A DNA stretch of 64,000 bases from contig CACJGU010000006.1 of assembly GCA_902593125.1 (NCBI GenBank), positions 1-64,000 of the forward strand, written 5' to 3'. A model generated the notes under the pieces. That model was not told the origin of the DNA, did not search any database, and was given only the letters and a program-made list of their open reading frames with translations. The DNA comes from an uncultured Alphaproteobacteria bacterium (GTDB lineage Bacteria; Pseudomonadota; Alphaproteobacteria; HIMB59; GCA-002718135). Shown in pieces: positions 8,530-16,721 of this stretch. The translations under genes and the position numbers were made by a program. Positions within the stretch are counted from its first letter, which is position 1, and each line of letters starts with the position of its first letter.

Positions 8530-10275
8530 TTATCTTGAGGTTAATTTTAATTCTATTCTCCTATTCTGTTGATAATCACTATCAGTATTCCCATCGCTTA
8601 TAGGATAAAACTCGCCAAAACCTGCCGCTGCCAACCTATTTGGAGGAAAGCCTAATTCTAATAATAGTTTAAGTACTGAATTAGCTCTAGCTGTAGAAAG
8701 ATCCCAATTCGATGGAAATTTAGAAGTTTGAATAGGTCTTTTATCGGTATGACCTTCAACCATTATGATCCACTCAATATTGTCTGGAATTTGGTTTGTT
8801 GTTTCTTTTAAAGTTAAACCAATTTCACTTAATTTCTTTTTTCCTAAAATTTCTAATTCTGCTGATGCTGACTCAAACAATAATTCAGTTTCAAAAATAA
8901 ATCTATCTCCAACAATTTTAATATCTTCTCTATCTCCTAAAATAGATTGTAATTTTCCAAAAAATTCAGATCTATATTTTTGTAATTCAAAAACTTTCGA
9001 TGTTAATGCTTTATTCAATTTTTCACCAAGAGCTTCAATTTCCAAATCTTTAATTAATTTATCTCTTTGACTTGACTCTAAAGCGCTATTTAATATCGCA
9101 ATTTCTTGCTGGAGCGTATCGATTTGACTAGAAAGTATCTCTACCTGTTCTAAAGTTTTTGATGCTTGAAATTCCATTTTCCTAATTTCATTTAAAGATG
9201 TCTCTTTTTGATTTAAATTTTCCTGCTCAAGTAGAGTTAATTGATTTTCTAGAAGATTTAGTTTTTCTAATTGGATTTGTTCTTTTTCTACAGATAAAGA
9301 TAAAATACTGTTCAATTCAGATATTTTACCTCTAAGACTAAAAATTGTACTATCTTTTTGAATTAAATCTTTATTAAGTCTAGCTAACTCTTCATTTTTA
9401 AATCTTATTGCATCAAGTTTTTCTTTTAAAGATGCGTCTTTCAATCCAAGGCTATCATTTATTTTTAATAAATCATTTGTTAATTCTTTGTATTGTGAAA
9501 TTTGATTTTGCAACTCTTCATCTCTTAAAGAAAGTTGAATGTTAAGATTTTGTAATTCTTCATTTTTATTTTTTATTGCTTGCAATTGTTCATCGATTCC
9601 TACATCTTCAAGACCTAAACTTTCATTGATGGCGAGTAAATTTTTATTTTTCAAATTTAGTTCTTCGATAGTTTCTTTAAGAGACTTTTCACTTTCAGAT
9701 AATTTTAGATTTGCTGTATCAAGTTCTTTATTAAGTAAATTTAATTGATCAATTCTTGTCGCAAGTGCTTTATTGATTCTTTCACCTAATCCTTTTGTTT
9801 CTAGCAAAGCAATTTCTTGACCTTCATAAGTTTCGAGTGCATTTGCAACAATTCTTAATTCCTTAAGCAAATTACTAATTTGATCAGATAAAGCTAATAT
9901 GTTTTGTTCTTGAACAAAAATTTCTGATCTTTTTTTGGCTATATCTTCTTGTAATTCTTCACTATAAAGTTGTTCTGACTCCAAATTCGATTGAGTCTTA
10001 TTTAATTCTTCCTGAGTTTGAGCAAGAGAGGAAAGTGCCTTATCTTTATCTTGAGTTTCAGTAACCAATATCTTTGATAATTCATTAATTTGTATTCTTA
10101 AATCCTGTAAAGCTTTATCTCTCCCTGAAATAGCATCACTTAAATATATTTGTGAGACCGTGAAAACCATTAAAACAAAAATGATAACTATTAAAAGAGT
10201 GGCTAGGACATCTACAAAACCTGGCCAGATATTAGTTGAATCAGAAAGCCTATTTCTTAAAGACCTACTCGTCAT
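8530..10275 (-). CDS. MotB/OmpA-type peptidoglycan-binding protein with a long coiled coil
   Basis: 581 aa. A single helix near residues 17-45 (WPGFVDVLATLLIVIIFVLM) carries an Asp in the position used for proton binding by MotB/TolR/ExbD-type stators. Residues ~50-435 are low-complexity heptad-like coiled coil rich in Leu, Glu, Asn and Lys. Residues ~455-581 are an OmpA C-terminal domain with MVEGHTDKRPI, WDLSTARANSVLKLLLELGF and QQNRRIEL, the residues that bind diaminopimelate in peptidoglycan. It follows the MotA/TolQ-like gene by 2 bp. The pair forms a stator-like complex spanning the periplasm; the driven process is unknown. Confidence 0.87.
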   Translation of the reverse strand: MTSRSLRNRLSDSTNIWPGFVDVLATLLIVIIFVLMVFTVSQIYLSDAISGRDKALQDLRIQINELSKILVTETQDKDKALSSLAQTQEELNKTQSNLESEQLYSEELQEDIAKKRSEIFVQEQNILALSDQISNLLKELRIVANALETYEGQEIALLETKGLGERINKALATRIDQLNLLNKELDTANLKLSESEKSLKETIEELNLKNKNLLAINESLGLEDVGIDEQLQAIKNKNEELQNLNIQLSLRDEELQNQISQYKELTNDLLKINDSLGLKDASLKEKLDAIRFKNEELARLNKDLIQKDSTIFSLRGKISELNSILSLSVEKEQIQLEKLNLLENQLTLLEQENLNQKETSLNEIRKMEFQASKTLEQVEILSSQIDTLQQEIAILNSALESSQRDKLIKDLEIEALGEKLNKALTSKVFELQKYRSEFFGKLQSILGDREDIKIVGDRFIFETELLFESASAELEILGKKKLSEIGLTLKETTNQIPDNIEWIIMVEGHTDKRPIQTSKFPSNWDLSTARANSVLKLLLELGFPPNRLAAAGFGEFYPISDGNTDSDYQQNRRIELKLTSR

Positions 10276-10277
10276 TA

Positions 10278-11303
10278 TTATTTTTTTATTTTCTTTAAAT
10301 CTTTTTCAATACTCTGAAAATATTCTTTAATTTTTTTTGCTTCCAATATTCCATTTTTACTAATTGCATCAGTTAATTGGATCAAAGAAGATTGAGTGTT
10401 TAATTGAGAAGATAAAAAATTTGATAATTGTTTATCCAAATTTGAAGAATTAAAATTAATTTTTTTCAAAACTTCATTAAATTTGTCTAAATTTTTAGAA
10501 ATATTATTTTGATTTTCTGCTGATTTTTTTAAGGCAGAAACGATATTATCTAAATTGTCATAAATTTTTTGAATTGCAATATTAGTAGGTTTATCTACCT
10601 TATCAACAAAATCTGGTGAAGAGTTAGTTGATAATGTTTTTTCAAAATATTGACTATACTTATTTTGTGCTTGCCCAAGGTTAAGATCAAGAAGTCCAAG
10701 AATAAGAGATCCAGCTAGACCAAGTAATGAACTACTAAATGCAACGCTCATACCTTCTAATGGAGCATTTAGACCATCTTTTAAAGAATTGAAAAAACCT
10801 GCAACGTTTGTATCATCAATACCTAAGCCATTTATAACATCACCTACAGAACCAATAGTTTTTAATAATCCCCAAAATGTTCCAAGCAATCCTAAAAATA
10901 CCAGAAGTCCAACTAGGTATCGTGAAGTTTCTCTAATACTAACTAATGTCATATCAGAATTTTCGATTAATCTATCAATTGATGAGCTTTTAAATACAAA
11001 TTTTTCATTTATATTTTTGAGTTCTAATGAAATATTTCGATCTTGCCCTTTAAGGTTTGCGAAGGAATCAATCGAGTTAGTGATGTTAAAATTAGAAAAT
11101 GATATAAATTTATTATTTAAACTTATTAAATGATAAAAATTAAATGCAACACCAACAAATAACCCTAAAATAATTATAAAATTTATAAATATATTTGATA
11201 AAAATGCATTTTGGAGAATTGGATATAAGAGTACAACAATTATAAAAACAAATAAGAGAAAAAATGAAGCTCTAATTATGTAGTTGTTTAAACTCTGAGA
11301 CAT
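10278..11303 (-). CDS. MotA/TolQ/ExbB-family proton-channel subunit
   Basis: 341 aa inner-membrane protein. Two hydrophobic helices lie near the N-terminus (residues ~10-58). After a cytoplasmic stretch come two more helices, ~130-152 (YLVGLLVFLGLLGTFWGLL) and ~185-210 (GMSVAFSSSLLGLAGSLIL), the TolQ/ExbB core with its conserved GT-F-GL and A-x(5)-GL patterns. The C-terminal ~110 residues are a polar helical tail in the cytoplasm. It is immediately upstream of the MotB/OmpA-like partner (2 bp). No flagellar, Tol, Ton or Zorya effector genes are next to it. Confidence 0.85.
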   Translation of the reverse strand: MSQSLNNYIIRASFFLLFVFIIVVLLYPILQNAFLSNIFINFIIILGLFVGVAFNFYHLISLNNKFISFSNFNITNSIDSFANLKGQDRNISLELKNINEKFVFKSSSIDRLIENSDMTLVSIRETSRYLVGLLVFLGLLGTFWGLLKTIGSVGDVINGLGIDDTNVAGFFNSLKDGLNAPLEGMSVAFSSSLLGLAGSLILGLLDLNLGQAQNKYSQYFEKTLSTNSSPDFVDKVDKPTNIAIQKIYDNLDNIVSALKKSAENQNNISKNLDKFNEVLKKINFNSSNLDKQLSNFLSSQLNTQSSLIQLTDAISKNGILEAKKIKEYFQSIEKDLKKIKK

Positions 11304-11355
11304 GTATTAAAAGAATTACATCAGCATTCTATTTTTTTCAATAAATATAAATTAA

Positions 11356-12540
11356 TTAGTTATAAATATAGTTTCTGGTTAAAGGTAAACTGTTAATATT
11401 TTTAGAAATTTGTATTTGAAACACAACATTTCCCATATTAACAAAAGAATATTTGCTAGCTAATAGATAGAATTCCCACATTCTTAAGAAGCGTCTATCA
11501 AACATCTTTATTATTTTATCTTTATTTTCAATTACATTTTTATACCAATGCGAAAGTGTATGAGCATAATGAAGTCTTAAAATTTCTATATCAGTGACAT
11601 TTATATTAAGTTTTTGTGTCTCAACCATTACTTCAGATAAAGATGGAATATAACCTCCAGGAAAAATATATTTTCTAATCCAAGGACTAGTTGCTGTTGG
11701 TTTGCCTCTTTGACCAATTGTATGTAAAAGGAAAACTCCATTTTCTTTTAACAAATCATTTGCTTTTTTTAGGTAGGTTCTAAAATATTTAACACCAACA
11801 TGCTCAAACATTCCAACTGATACTATTCTATCATATTGATTTTTTTCGTTTCTATAATCTTGCAGAGCAAAAGTCACCTTGTCACTTAAACCTTCTTGTT
11901 GTGCTCTTTCACTTGCCGTTTTGAATTGATTTTCAGACAAAGTAATACCTTTTACTGTTGCTCCTGTAGATTTAGCAATTTCGATAGCCATTCCTCCCCA
12001 ACCACAACCTATATCTAATACATTCATGTTTTCATTAATTTGAAGTTTATTAATAATGTGTTCTTTCTTATCTTTTTGTGCTTGGTCCAAACTCATGTTT
12101 ATATTATGAAAATAAGCACAGGAGTATTGCATATCCTTATCTAGAAATAGCTTGTATAAATTTTCATCAATATCATAGTGGTGAGCTACATTTTTTTTCG
12201 AATTAACAAGCTGATTAATTTGTTGAAGGGGCATGAATATGGAAGACATATATTCATATAATTTATAAATTTTATTGTTAGAGATAAAATCATCATAACA
12301 ATTAGTTATGAGATTTATAAAATCTTCAATTGTTCCTTTTTCTATAATGAGCTCTTCATTCATATAGGCTTCACCGATATAAAGACTTGGATTAAAAAAC
12401 AGTTTTCTTTCTATTGATTTATTAGTTAGCTTAACCGCAACTACTGGGTTAGAATTTCCAAAAGAATGCACATTATCATTAGAGTCTTTAATTTCTAAAG
12501 TACCTTCAAATTTTAGTTTTTTTAAAACATTATAAAGCAT
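11356..12540 (-). CDS. cfa: Cyclopropane-fatty-acyl-phospholipid synthase
   Basis: SAM-dependent enzyme that adds a methylene bridge to unsaturated acyl chains of membrane phospholipids. 394 aa with the family order: an N-terminal lipid-binding region (to ~110), a linker ending NVAHHYDIDENLYKLFLD, YSCAYFHN with the conserved Cys, the SAM-binding NVLDIGCGWGGMAIEIAK, and the bicarbonate/active-site segments MFEHVGVKYF and HYAHTLSHWYKN. Tuberculostearic-acid-type methyltransferases share this fold but are less likely here. It stands alone on the minus strand between the stator pair and the GcrA-like gene. Confidence 0.93.
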   Translation of the reverse strand: MLYNVLKKLKFEGTLEIKDSNDNVHSFGNSNPVVAVKLTNKSIERKLFFNPSLYIGEAYMNEELIIEKGTIEDFINLITNCYDDFISNNKIYKLYEYMSSIFMPLQQINQLVNSKKNVAHHYDIDENLYKLFLDKDMQYSCAYFHNINMSLDQAQKDKKEHIINKLQINENMNVLDIGCGWGGMAIEIAKSTGATVKGITLSENQFKTASERAQQEGLSDKVTFALQDYRNEKNQYDRIVSVGMFEHVGVKYFRTYLKKANDLLKENGVFLLHTIGQRGKPTATSPWIRKYIFPGGYIPSLSEVMVETQKLNINVTDIEILRLHYAHTLSHWYKNVIENKDKIIKMFDRRFLRMWEFYLLASKYSFVNMGNVVFQIQISKNINSLPLTRNYIYN

Positions 12541-12563
12541 ACTTTTCTATATTAAAAAAATAG

Positions 12564-12596
12564 AAAACAATGTCAATGATTTGAAAACATTGTTTT
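12564..12596 (-). terminator. Possible intrinsic terminator between the gcrA-like gene and cfa
   Basis: A 9-bp inverted repeat, AAAACAATG (12564-12572) and CATTGTTTT (12588-12596), encloses a 15-nt loop. Read on the minus strand it is followed by CTATTTTTTT. T-runs occur on both sides, so it could work in either direction. The stem is AT-rich and weak. Confidence 0.4.
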
Positions 12597-12627
12597 TTTT
12601 TGAGTATTTTAATAGGTAGATATATGC

Positions 12628-12852
12628 TTATGCAGCAATACGACGGTTTTTTTGAGCTTCTTTTTCTTTTTTAAGCTCTTTTTCGTCAATATAGGCTATG
12701 TCGCAGTGAGCTTGGCAGTAAGGCTTTCCAGTTACAGTATCTGCTTCACAAAAATGAAATTCCTTTTCCTGAGGATCACCTATCGGCCACTGACAGCTAG
12801 AAAAGCTATGCATAACACTATTTTGTTTAAAGTAGTTTTTTAGAATAGACAT
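12628..12852 (-). CDS. GcrA C-terminal-domain protein without the DNA-binding half
   Basis: 74 aa. The core SCQWPIGDPQEKEFHFCEAD followed by GKPYCQAHCDIAY is the conserved C-terminal signature of GcrA, the alphaproteobacterial cell-cycle regulator; this part binds the sigma-70 RNA polymerase domain. Four or five Cys plus His residues could form a small metal site. Usual GcrA proteins are ~150-180 aa with an N-terminal helix-turn-helix that reads methylated GANTC sites. Here that half is absent: the ORF starts only ~19 residues before the motif, and the upstream sequence shows no continuation. It may be a stand-alone sigma-interacting protein. The family match is firm; the role is inference. 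Confidence 0.8.
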   Translation of the reverse strand: MSILKNYFKQNSVMHSFSSCQWPIGDPQEKEFHFCEADTVTGKPYCQAHCDIAYIDEKELKKEKEAQKNRRIAA

Positions 12853-13012
12853 TTTTTACCTAAATTTTAATTTCGAGATAGTTTATATTTATGAAAAAAC
12901 CAGTATTCAACAGAAATTTTAAAAAAGTTGTTAATTATCAATATCTTAGTACTTTTAAAATTGAAACCTACTATATGTAGATATCTTAAATCTATATAAA
13001 ACGAATCGACCA
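12853..13012. other. Non-coding stretch upstream of the gcrA-like gene
   Basis: About 160 bp of AT-rich sequence between the gcrA-like start and the end of the 58-codon membrane ORF. It probably holds the gcrA-like promoter. A 29-codon plus-strand ORF (12891-12980) is present but has no supporting signal. I see no strong hairpin or RNA gene. Confidence 0.4.
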
Positions 13013-13189
13013 TTATAAAATTAAAGGAATTAATAAAATTAAAAAAAATAAATAAGAATAAATTATTATCTTAATATTTAATTTAGATTTTGGAGGTTTT
13101 CTTATCAAAATAAATATAATTATTATTGTCCAAAAAATTAATAAAACCGCCCATCCTGTAATAAATGCATTGATAAAATCTTCTGTCAT
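13013..13189 (-). CDS. Small two-helix membrane protein (58 aa)
   Basis: Open frame from ATG (13187-13189) to TAA (13013-13015) on the minus strand, 33 bp after the msrA stop. The protein has a short acidic start (MTEDFINAF), a hydrophobic helix (TGWAVLLIFWTIIIIFILI), a basic loop (RKPPKSKLNIK) and a second hydrophobic helix ending at the C-terminus. This is the pattern of a genuine inner-membrane hairpin with the positive loop in the cytoplasm. No ribosome-binding site is evident and no family is recognised. Composition bias alone could also yield such an ORF. Confidence 0.5.
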   Translation of the reverse strand: MTEDFINAFITGWAVLLIFWTIIIIFILIRKPPKSKLNIKIIIYSYLFFLILLIPLIL

Positions 13190-13222
13190 ATTAAGTTTAT
13201 AGTAAATTTAAATCGTTATTAA

Positions 13223-13684
13223 CTATACTGCGCAATGCAAGCCAGTTTTTTGAATATATTTTTGATGATATTCTTCTGCTTTATAGTAATCACTTAATTG
13301 ACTTATTTCTGTCACAATAATTAAGTTATTTTCTTTGGCAAAATTGATTTTAGATTCAGTAGCTAATTTTTTTTGATTATCATCAAAATAAAAAATTGCT
13401 GATCTGTACTGAGTACCAATATCAGGTCCTTGTCTATTAAGCGTGGTGGGATCATGACATTTCCAAAAATGATTCAATAGTTTGTCATATGAAATTATTT
13501 TGTTATCATACTCAACTAGTACTACTTCAACATGATTAGTATCACCTTCACAGATACTCTGATATGTGGGATTTAAAGTATGACCTCCGGTGTATCCTAC
13601 TTCAGTTTTCACCACACCAGGTATTTTTCTAAAGGTTTCTTCCACACCCCAGAAACAACCTGCACCAAATAATGCTTTTTCCAT
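13223..13684 (-). CDS. msrA: Peptide methionine-(S)-S-oxide reductase
   Basis: Repairs oxidised methionine residues. The 153 aa protein starts MEKALFGAGCFWGVEETFRK, containing the catalytic Cys in the GCFWG motif. It continues with GYTGGHTLNPTYQSIC, the HVEVV segment, and DQ/PDIGTQYRSAIFYF, all typical of MsrA. A C-terminal Cys (GLHCAV) may be the resolving residue that is reduced by thioredoxin. It lies divergent from the Nudix gene and may be cotranscribed with the small membrane ORF downstream. Confidence 0.95.
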   Translation of the reverse strand: MEKALFGAGCFWGVEETFRKIPGVVKTEVGYTGGHTLNPTYQSICEGDTNHVEVVLVEYDNKIISYDKLLNHFWKCHDPTTLNRQGPDIGTQYRSAIFYFDDNQKKLATESKINFAKENNLIIVTEISQLSDYYKAEEYHQKYIQKTGLHCAV

Positions 13685-13726
13685 ATAATTATAAATATAT
13701 ATCTATTTGATAATTAATCAAATCTA

Positions 13727-14308
13727 ATGAAATCAAAATTTAAAATAATAGATAAAAAAAATTTGTATGACGGCTTCTTTAAAATGAATGAAGTTACTTT
13801 AAAATATAGAAAATATGATGGTAATTGGTCGAATAATATTAAAAGAGAATTGTTTGGAGGTGCTCAAGTTGCGGCAGTCTTACCTTATGATCCAGTGAGT
13901 AAAGAAATTATTTTAATACAGCAATTCAGACCTGGAACTATTTCAAAAGACATTGATCATTATCTTGATGAAATTGTTGCGGGCATTATAGATGAAGGAG
14001 AAAGTCCTGAAATAGCCGCGAAAAGAGAATGCCTAGAAGAAACAGGTTGTGAAGTTAAAAAGTTAATACCAATCCAAGGTTATTTCCCTGCGCCTGGATC
14101 TTCAGAGTCTTTTTATCATCTTTTTCTTGGAGAAGTAAAATCTTTTAAAGGTTCAAAAATTCAGGGTTTAGAAAATGAAAATGAAGATATTTTTGTAAAA
14201 TGTTTTAAAATTAATGAAGTTAGAAAAAAAATGGAAGATGGAAAAATATTAAATGGACTTACATTAATTGCGCTGCAGTGGTTTTTTTTAAACTTTTATG
14301 GAGATTAA
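13727..14308 (+). CDS. Nudix hydrolase, ADP-ribose pyrophosphatase type
   Basis: 193 aa. The Nudix box is complete: GIIDEGESPEIAAKRECLEE followed by TG, matching GX5EX7REUXEEXGU. The context is the NudF/ADP-ribose pyrophosphatase type: an N-terminal domain with FGGAQVAAVLPYDP, ILIQQFRPG before the box, and GYFPAPGSSESFYHLFLGE after it. The expected reaction is hydrolysis of ADP-ribose or a similar nucleotide sugar to AMP plus sugar phosphate. The 3' end overlaps the convergent hypothetical gene by 4 bp. Confidence 0.9.
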   Translation: MKSKFKIIDKKNLYDGFFKMNEVTLKYRKYDGNWSNNIKRELFGGAQVAAVLPYDPVSKEIILIQQFRPGTISKDIDHYLDEIVAGIIDEGESPEIAAKRECLEETGCEVKKLIPIQGYFPAPGSSESFYHLFLGEVKSFKGSKIQGLENENEDIFVKCFKINEVRKKMEDGKILNGLTLIALQWFFLNFYGD

Positions 14309-14640
14309 ATTCCAACACCCCTTTGATAAGGTTGTACTAATTCTTTGCAAATAAGGGTCATGTCAAGAGTTTCAATATTTTGATCGATTGTTTGATATTC
14401 CTGACACTCAAAAAGGTCCTTTTCTTTTTGTAAAACTGTAACAAATAATAAAATTTTTACTCCATTGCCTACTTCTATATTACTTATAGAATAACTTTTT
14501 ACCTGGAAACCTTCATTTATTAAGTCTTTATATGTTTTTTCACTTTCTATCCATTGATCAGTATTAGGATTTGAGTGAGATGTTATGGGAAGAAAAAAAA
14601 TAAAAATAAATATTAGAAATATTAATTTGTTTGTAACCAT
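14305..14640 (-). CDS. Secreted hypothetical protein
   Basis: 111 aa with a clear signal peptide (NKLIFLIFIFIFFLPITSHS), so it is probably periplasmic. The mature part (~85 aa) has two cysteines (LFECQEY and LICKEL) that could form a disulfide. The pattern of short strands (FQVKSYSI, GVKILLFVTVLQKEKDLFEC) suggests a small beta-rich domain. Its start overlaps the end of the upstream peroxiredoxin by 19 bp, so the two are probably coexpressed. I do not recognise a family. Confidence 0.7.
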   Translation of the reverse strand: MVTNKLIFLIFIFIFFLPITSHSNPNTDQWIESEKTYKDLINEGFQVKSYSISNIEVGNGVKILLFVTVLQKEKDLFECQEYQTIDQNIETLDMTLICKELVQPYQRGVGI

Positions 14641-15167
14641 TTCAGTACCTCACTTATATGCTTGTCTATTGAATTTATAGGATAGAAGACTTTTTTAATA
14701 GTATTATTATCAACAATTAGTGTAAATTTTTTTAAATAAACTTGTTTGTTAATTGAAAAAGTTGGTAGTTTTAAAGCTTTGATTAAGGTTAAGTCTATAT
14801 CACTTAAAACATCATAATTTATCATTAAACGCGATGTCATTTCTTTAATGTATTCGATTGGTTGTGTTGATACTCCTATAGGTATTGCATTCATTTTAAT
14901 TATCTTTTCATAATTATCTCTAAAAGAGCAATTTTGCAGTGTACAACCATTTGCGCCTGGAATCTTATTCCAATTTTCTGGAAGTTTTTTTTTTGGATGC
15001 CCTGTTAAAGAATAAAAGTATATAACTAACCTAAAAGTATCAGATCTATTAAGTTTTAAATAATGTCCATCCTGATTTGGTAAAGAAATATCTGGGAATT
15101 TTCTATTAATAAGGTGGCTACATGATCCATCATCATTTAGTTTTGATATATCAATATTTTCTTTCAT
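14622..15167 (-). CDS. Peroxiredoxin-like thiol peroxidase
   Basis: 181 aa thioredoxin-fold protein. The N-terminus FPDISLPNQDGHYLKL is the usual peroxiredoxin first strand. The active-site region IPGANGCTLQNCSFRDNYEK has the peroxidatic Cys and a second Cys five residues later (C-X4-C), as in the PrxQ/BCP-like group with a GW..IPGA.GCT..SC pattern. The downstream segment MINYDVLSDIDLTLIKALKL is the conserved DxxxxxxxALxL part. It reduces hydroperoxides using thioredoxin or similar. It is upstream of and overlapping the secreted hypothetical gene, and divergent from the agmatinase-like gene. Confidence 0.82.
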   Translation of the reverse strand: MKENIDISKLNDDGSCSHLINRKFPDISLPNQDGHYLKLNRSDTFRLVIYFYSLTGHPKKKLPENWNKIPGANGCTLQNCSFRDNYEKIIKMNAIPIGVSTQPIEYIKEMTSRLMINYDVLSDIDLTLIKALKLPTFSINKQVYLKKFTLIVDNNTIKKVFYPINSIDKHISEVLKWLQTN

Positions 15168-15220
15168 CTCATTTAAATATTACTTGTATATTTTTCATGA
15201 TTATAACATAAGATCATTAT

Positions 15221-16159
15221 ATGACTAAAATTAAACCTTTATCAAGCATGTCAACACCAAGGTATGCAGATATATCTACTTTTTTTAGATTACCAATAGT
15301 TAAAGATCTATCAAAGTTAGATTATTGCTTTTGTGGTGTGCCTTGGGATGGTGGAACAACAAATAGGCCAGGTGCAAGACATGGCCCTAGAGAGGTTAGA
15401 AATGCTTCATCACTAGTAAGGCTTTATCATCCTGTTTCATTAAAGAGCCCATATGATATTTACAATGTAGCAGATGTTGGTGATTGTCCTGTTAACCCAG
15501 CAGACCTTCAAGATTCACTTTCAAAAATAGAAATTTTTTTTAAAAATATTAGCAAAATGAATACAATACCAATTTCAATTGGTGGAGATCATTTAATTAG
15601 CTTACCCATTTTAAGGGGCTTGAAAAAGGATAAGGCAATTGGTATTTTCCAATTTGACTCACATTCAGATACTTGGGATAGTTATTTTGGAGGATATAAA
15701 TATACTCATGGAACACCATTTAGAAGAGCAATTGAAGAAAAACTAGTTGATCCTACTAAATATGTAATGCTTGGCATAAGAGGATCTTTATATGATCCAA
15801 ATGATTTAAAATGGGCTCAAGATCAAGGAATAACAATTATTACAATAGATGAATATTATGAAATGGGTTTAGAAAAATGTATAGAAAAGATTCTCAAAAT
15901 TTTAGAGGGGTCTGATATATATTTTACACTTGATATTGATGGAATAGATCCTACCTTTGCACCTGGTACAGGAACACCAGAGGTAGGTGGATTTAATGTA
16001 AGAGAAACTCAAGTTATAATTAGGGCTTTAAAAAACTTAAATTTTGTTGGTGGTGATGTAGTTGAGGTATCTCCTCCATTTGACATAAATAACATGACTT
16101 CACATGTTGCAGCAACTATTGCATTTGAGATGTTATGTACTTTCACAAAAACAAATTAA
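15221..16159 (+). CDS. speB: Agmatinase-family ureohydrolase
   Basis: 312 aa manganese enzyme. Metal ligands are visible in SIGGDHLISLPILRG, FDSHSDTWD (the DxHxD pair) and FTLDIDGIDPTFAPGTGTPE. The N-terminal CFCGVPWDGGTTNRPGARHG is typical of agmatinases and related guanidinobutyrase/guanidino-acid hydrolases. The likely reaction is release of urea from agmatine or another guanidino compound; the substrate cannot be fixed from sequence. It is convergent with the comE-like gene (1 bp). Gene-symbol use follows the family name, not proven specificity. Confidence 0.85.
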   Translation: MTKIKPLSSMSTPRYADISTFFRLPIVKDLSKLDYCFCGVPWDGGTTNRPGARHGPREVRNASSLVRLYHPVSLKSPYDIYNVADVGDCPVNPADLQDSLSKIEIFFKNISKMNTIPISIGGDHLISLPILRGLKKDKAIGIFQFDSHSDTWDSYFGGYKYTHGTPFRRAIEEKLVDPTKYVMLGIRGSLYDPNDLKWAQDQGITIITIDEYYEMGLEKCIEKILKILEGSDIYFTLDIDGIDPTFAPGTGTPEVGGFNVRETQVIIRALKNLNFVGGDVVEVSPPFDINNMTSHVAATIAFEMLCTFTKTN

Positions 16160-16160
16160 A

Positions 16161-16721
16161 TTAAGATTTAATTATATTTTTTTTAAAACGTTCTTTTATT
16201 TTTATTGGATTAAGGGGAATAGATTTAACTTTAATATTACCAGGTTTGACTTTAGATATTATAACATATGATTTATTAGTACATTTGATTGCTTCTGATA
16301 GAACTTGAGGTGTTTCTATACCATCACATTCTATGACATTCTTACAACCAGCTCCCATTGCGACTTTCTTTAAAGAAGTCTTTTCATTAGTAAATGTCTT
16401 TTGATCTCCTGTGGACCCATATGAACCATTATCTATAATTAAAAGTGTGAAATTATTTGGAGATCTATTTCCAATCGTAGCTAAAGTATTCATATTCATT
16501 AATATTGATCCATCACCATCAATGCTTATTACTGGCTCATCAATACTTAAGGATAGACCCAAACCAATTGAAGAGCACAAGCCCATAGTTCCTAACATAT
16601 AAAAATAATTACTCCTATCATCTAACTTAAATAATTCTTGAGAAGGGTAGCCGATATTACAAATTACATGATAATCTCTAATTTGTTTTTGTATTAATTT
16701 TAAAAGATTAAACCTATTCAT
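16161..16721 (-). CDS. comE: Sulfopyruvate/phosphonopyruvate decarboxylase, beta (TPP-binding) subunit
   Basis: 186 aa. Contains the thiamine-diphosphate motif SIDGDGSILMNMNTLATIGN (GDG followed by N ~25 residues later) and LLIIDNGSYGSTGDQKTF, strongly resembling ComE. It overlaps comD by 4 bp. In ComDE the two half-proteins together make one decarboxylase that converts sulfopyruvate to sulfoacetaldehyde. A phosphonopyruvate substrate is the main alternative. xsc, the next pathway enzyme, lies ~31 kb away and supports the sulfonate reading. Confidence 0.83.
   Translation of the reverse strand: MNRFNLLKLIQKQIRDYHVICNIGYPSQELFKLDDRSNYFYMLGTMGLCSSIGLGLSLSIDEPVISIDGDGSILMNMNTLATIGNRSPNNFTLLIIDNGSYGSTGDQKTFTNEKTSLKKVAMGAGCKNVIECDGIETPQVLSEAIKCTNKSYVIISKVKPGNIKVKSIPLNPIKIKERFKKNIIKS

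Noticed and set aside
8530-11303. Zorya anti-phage system (ZorA/ZorB-like pair)
   Set aside because: The pair has the MotA/MotB layout, but no ZorC/ZorD/ZorE-like genes flank it. The coiled coil is on the MotB-like partner rather than as a long cytoplasmic tail on the MotA-like one.
12891-12980. 29-codon plus-strand ORF upstream of the gcrA-like gene
   Set aside because: No ribosome-binding site, no signal or membrane segment, and composition as expected for AT-rich non-coding sequence.
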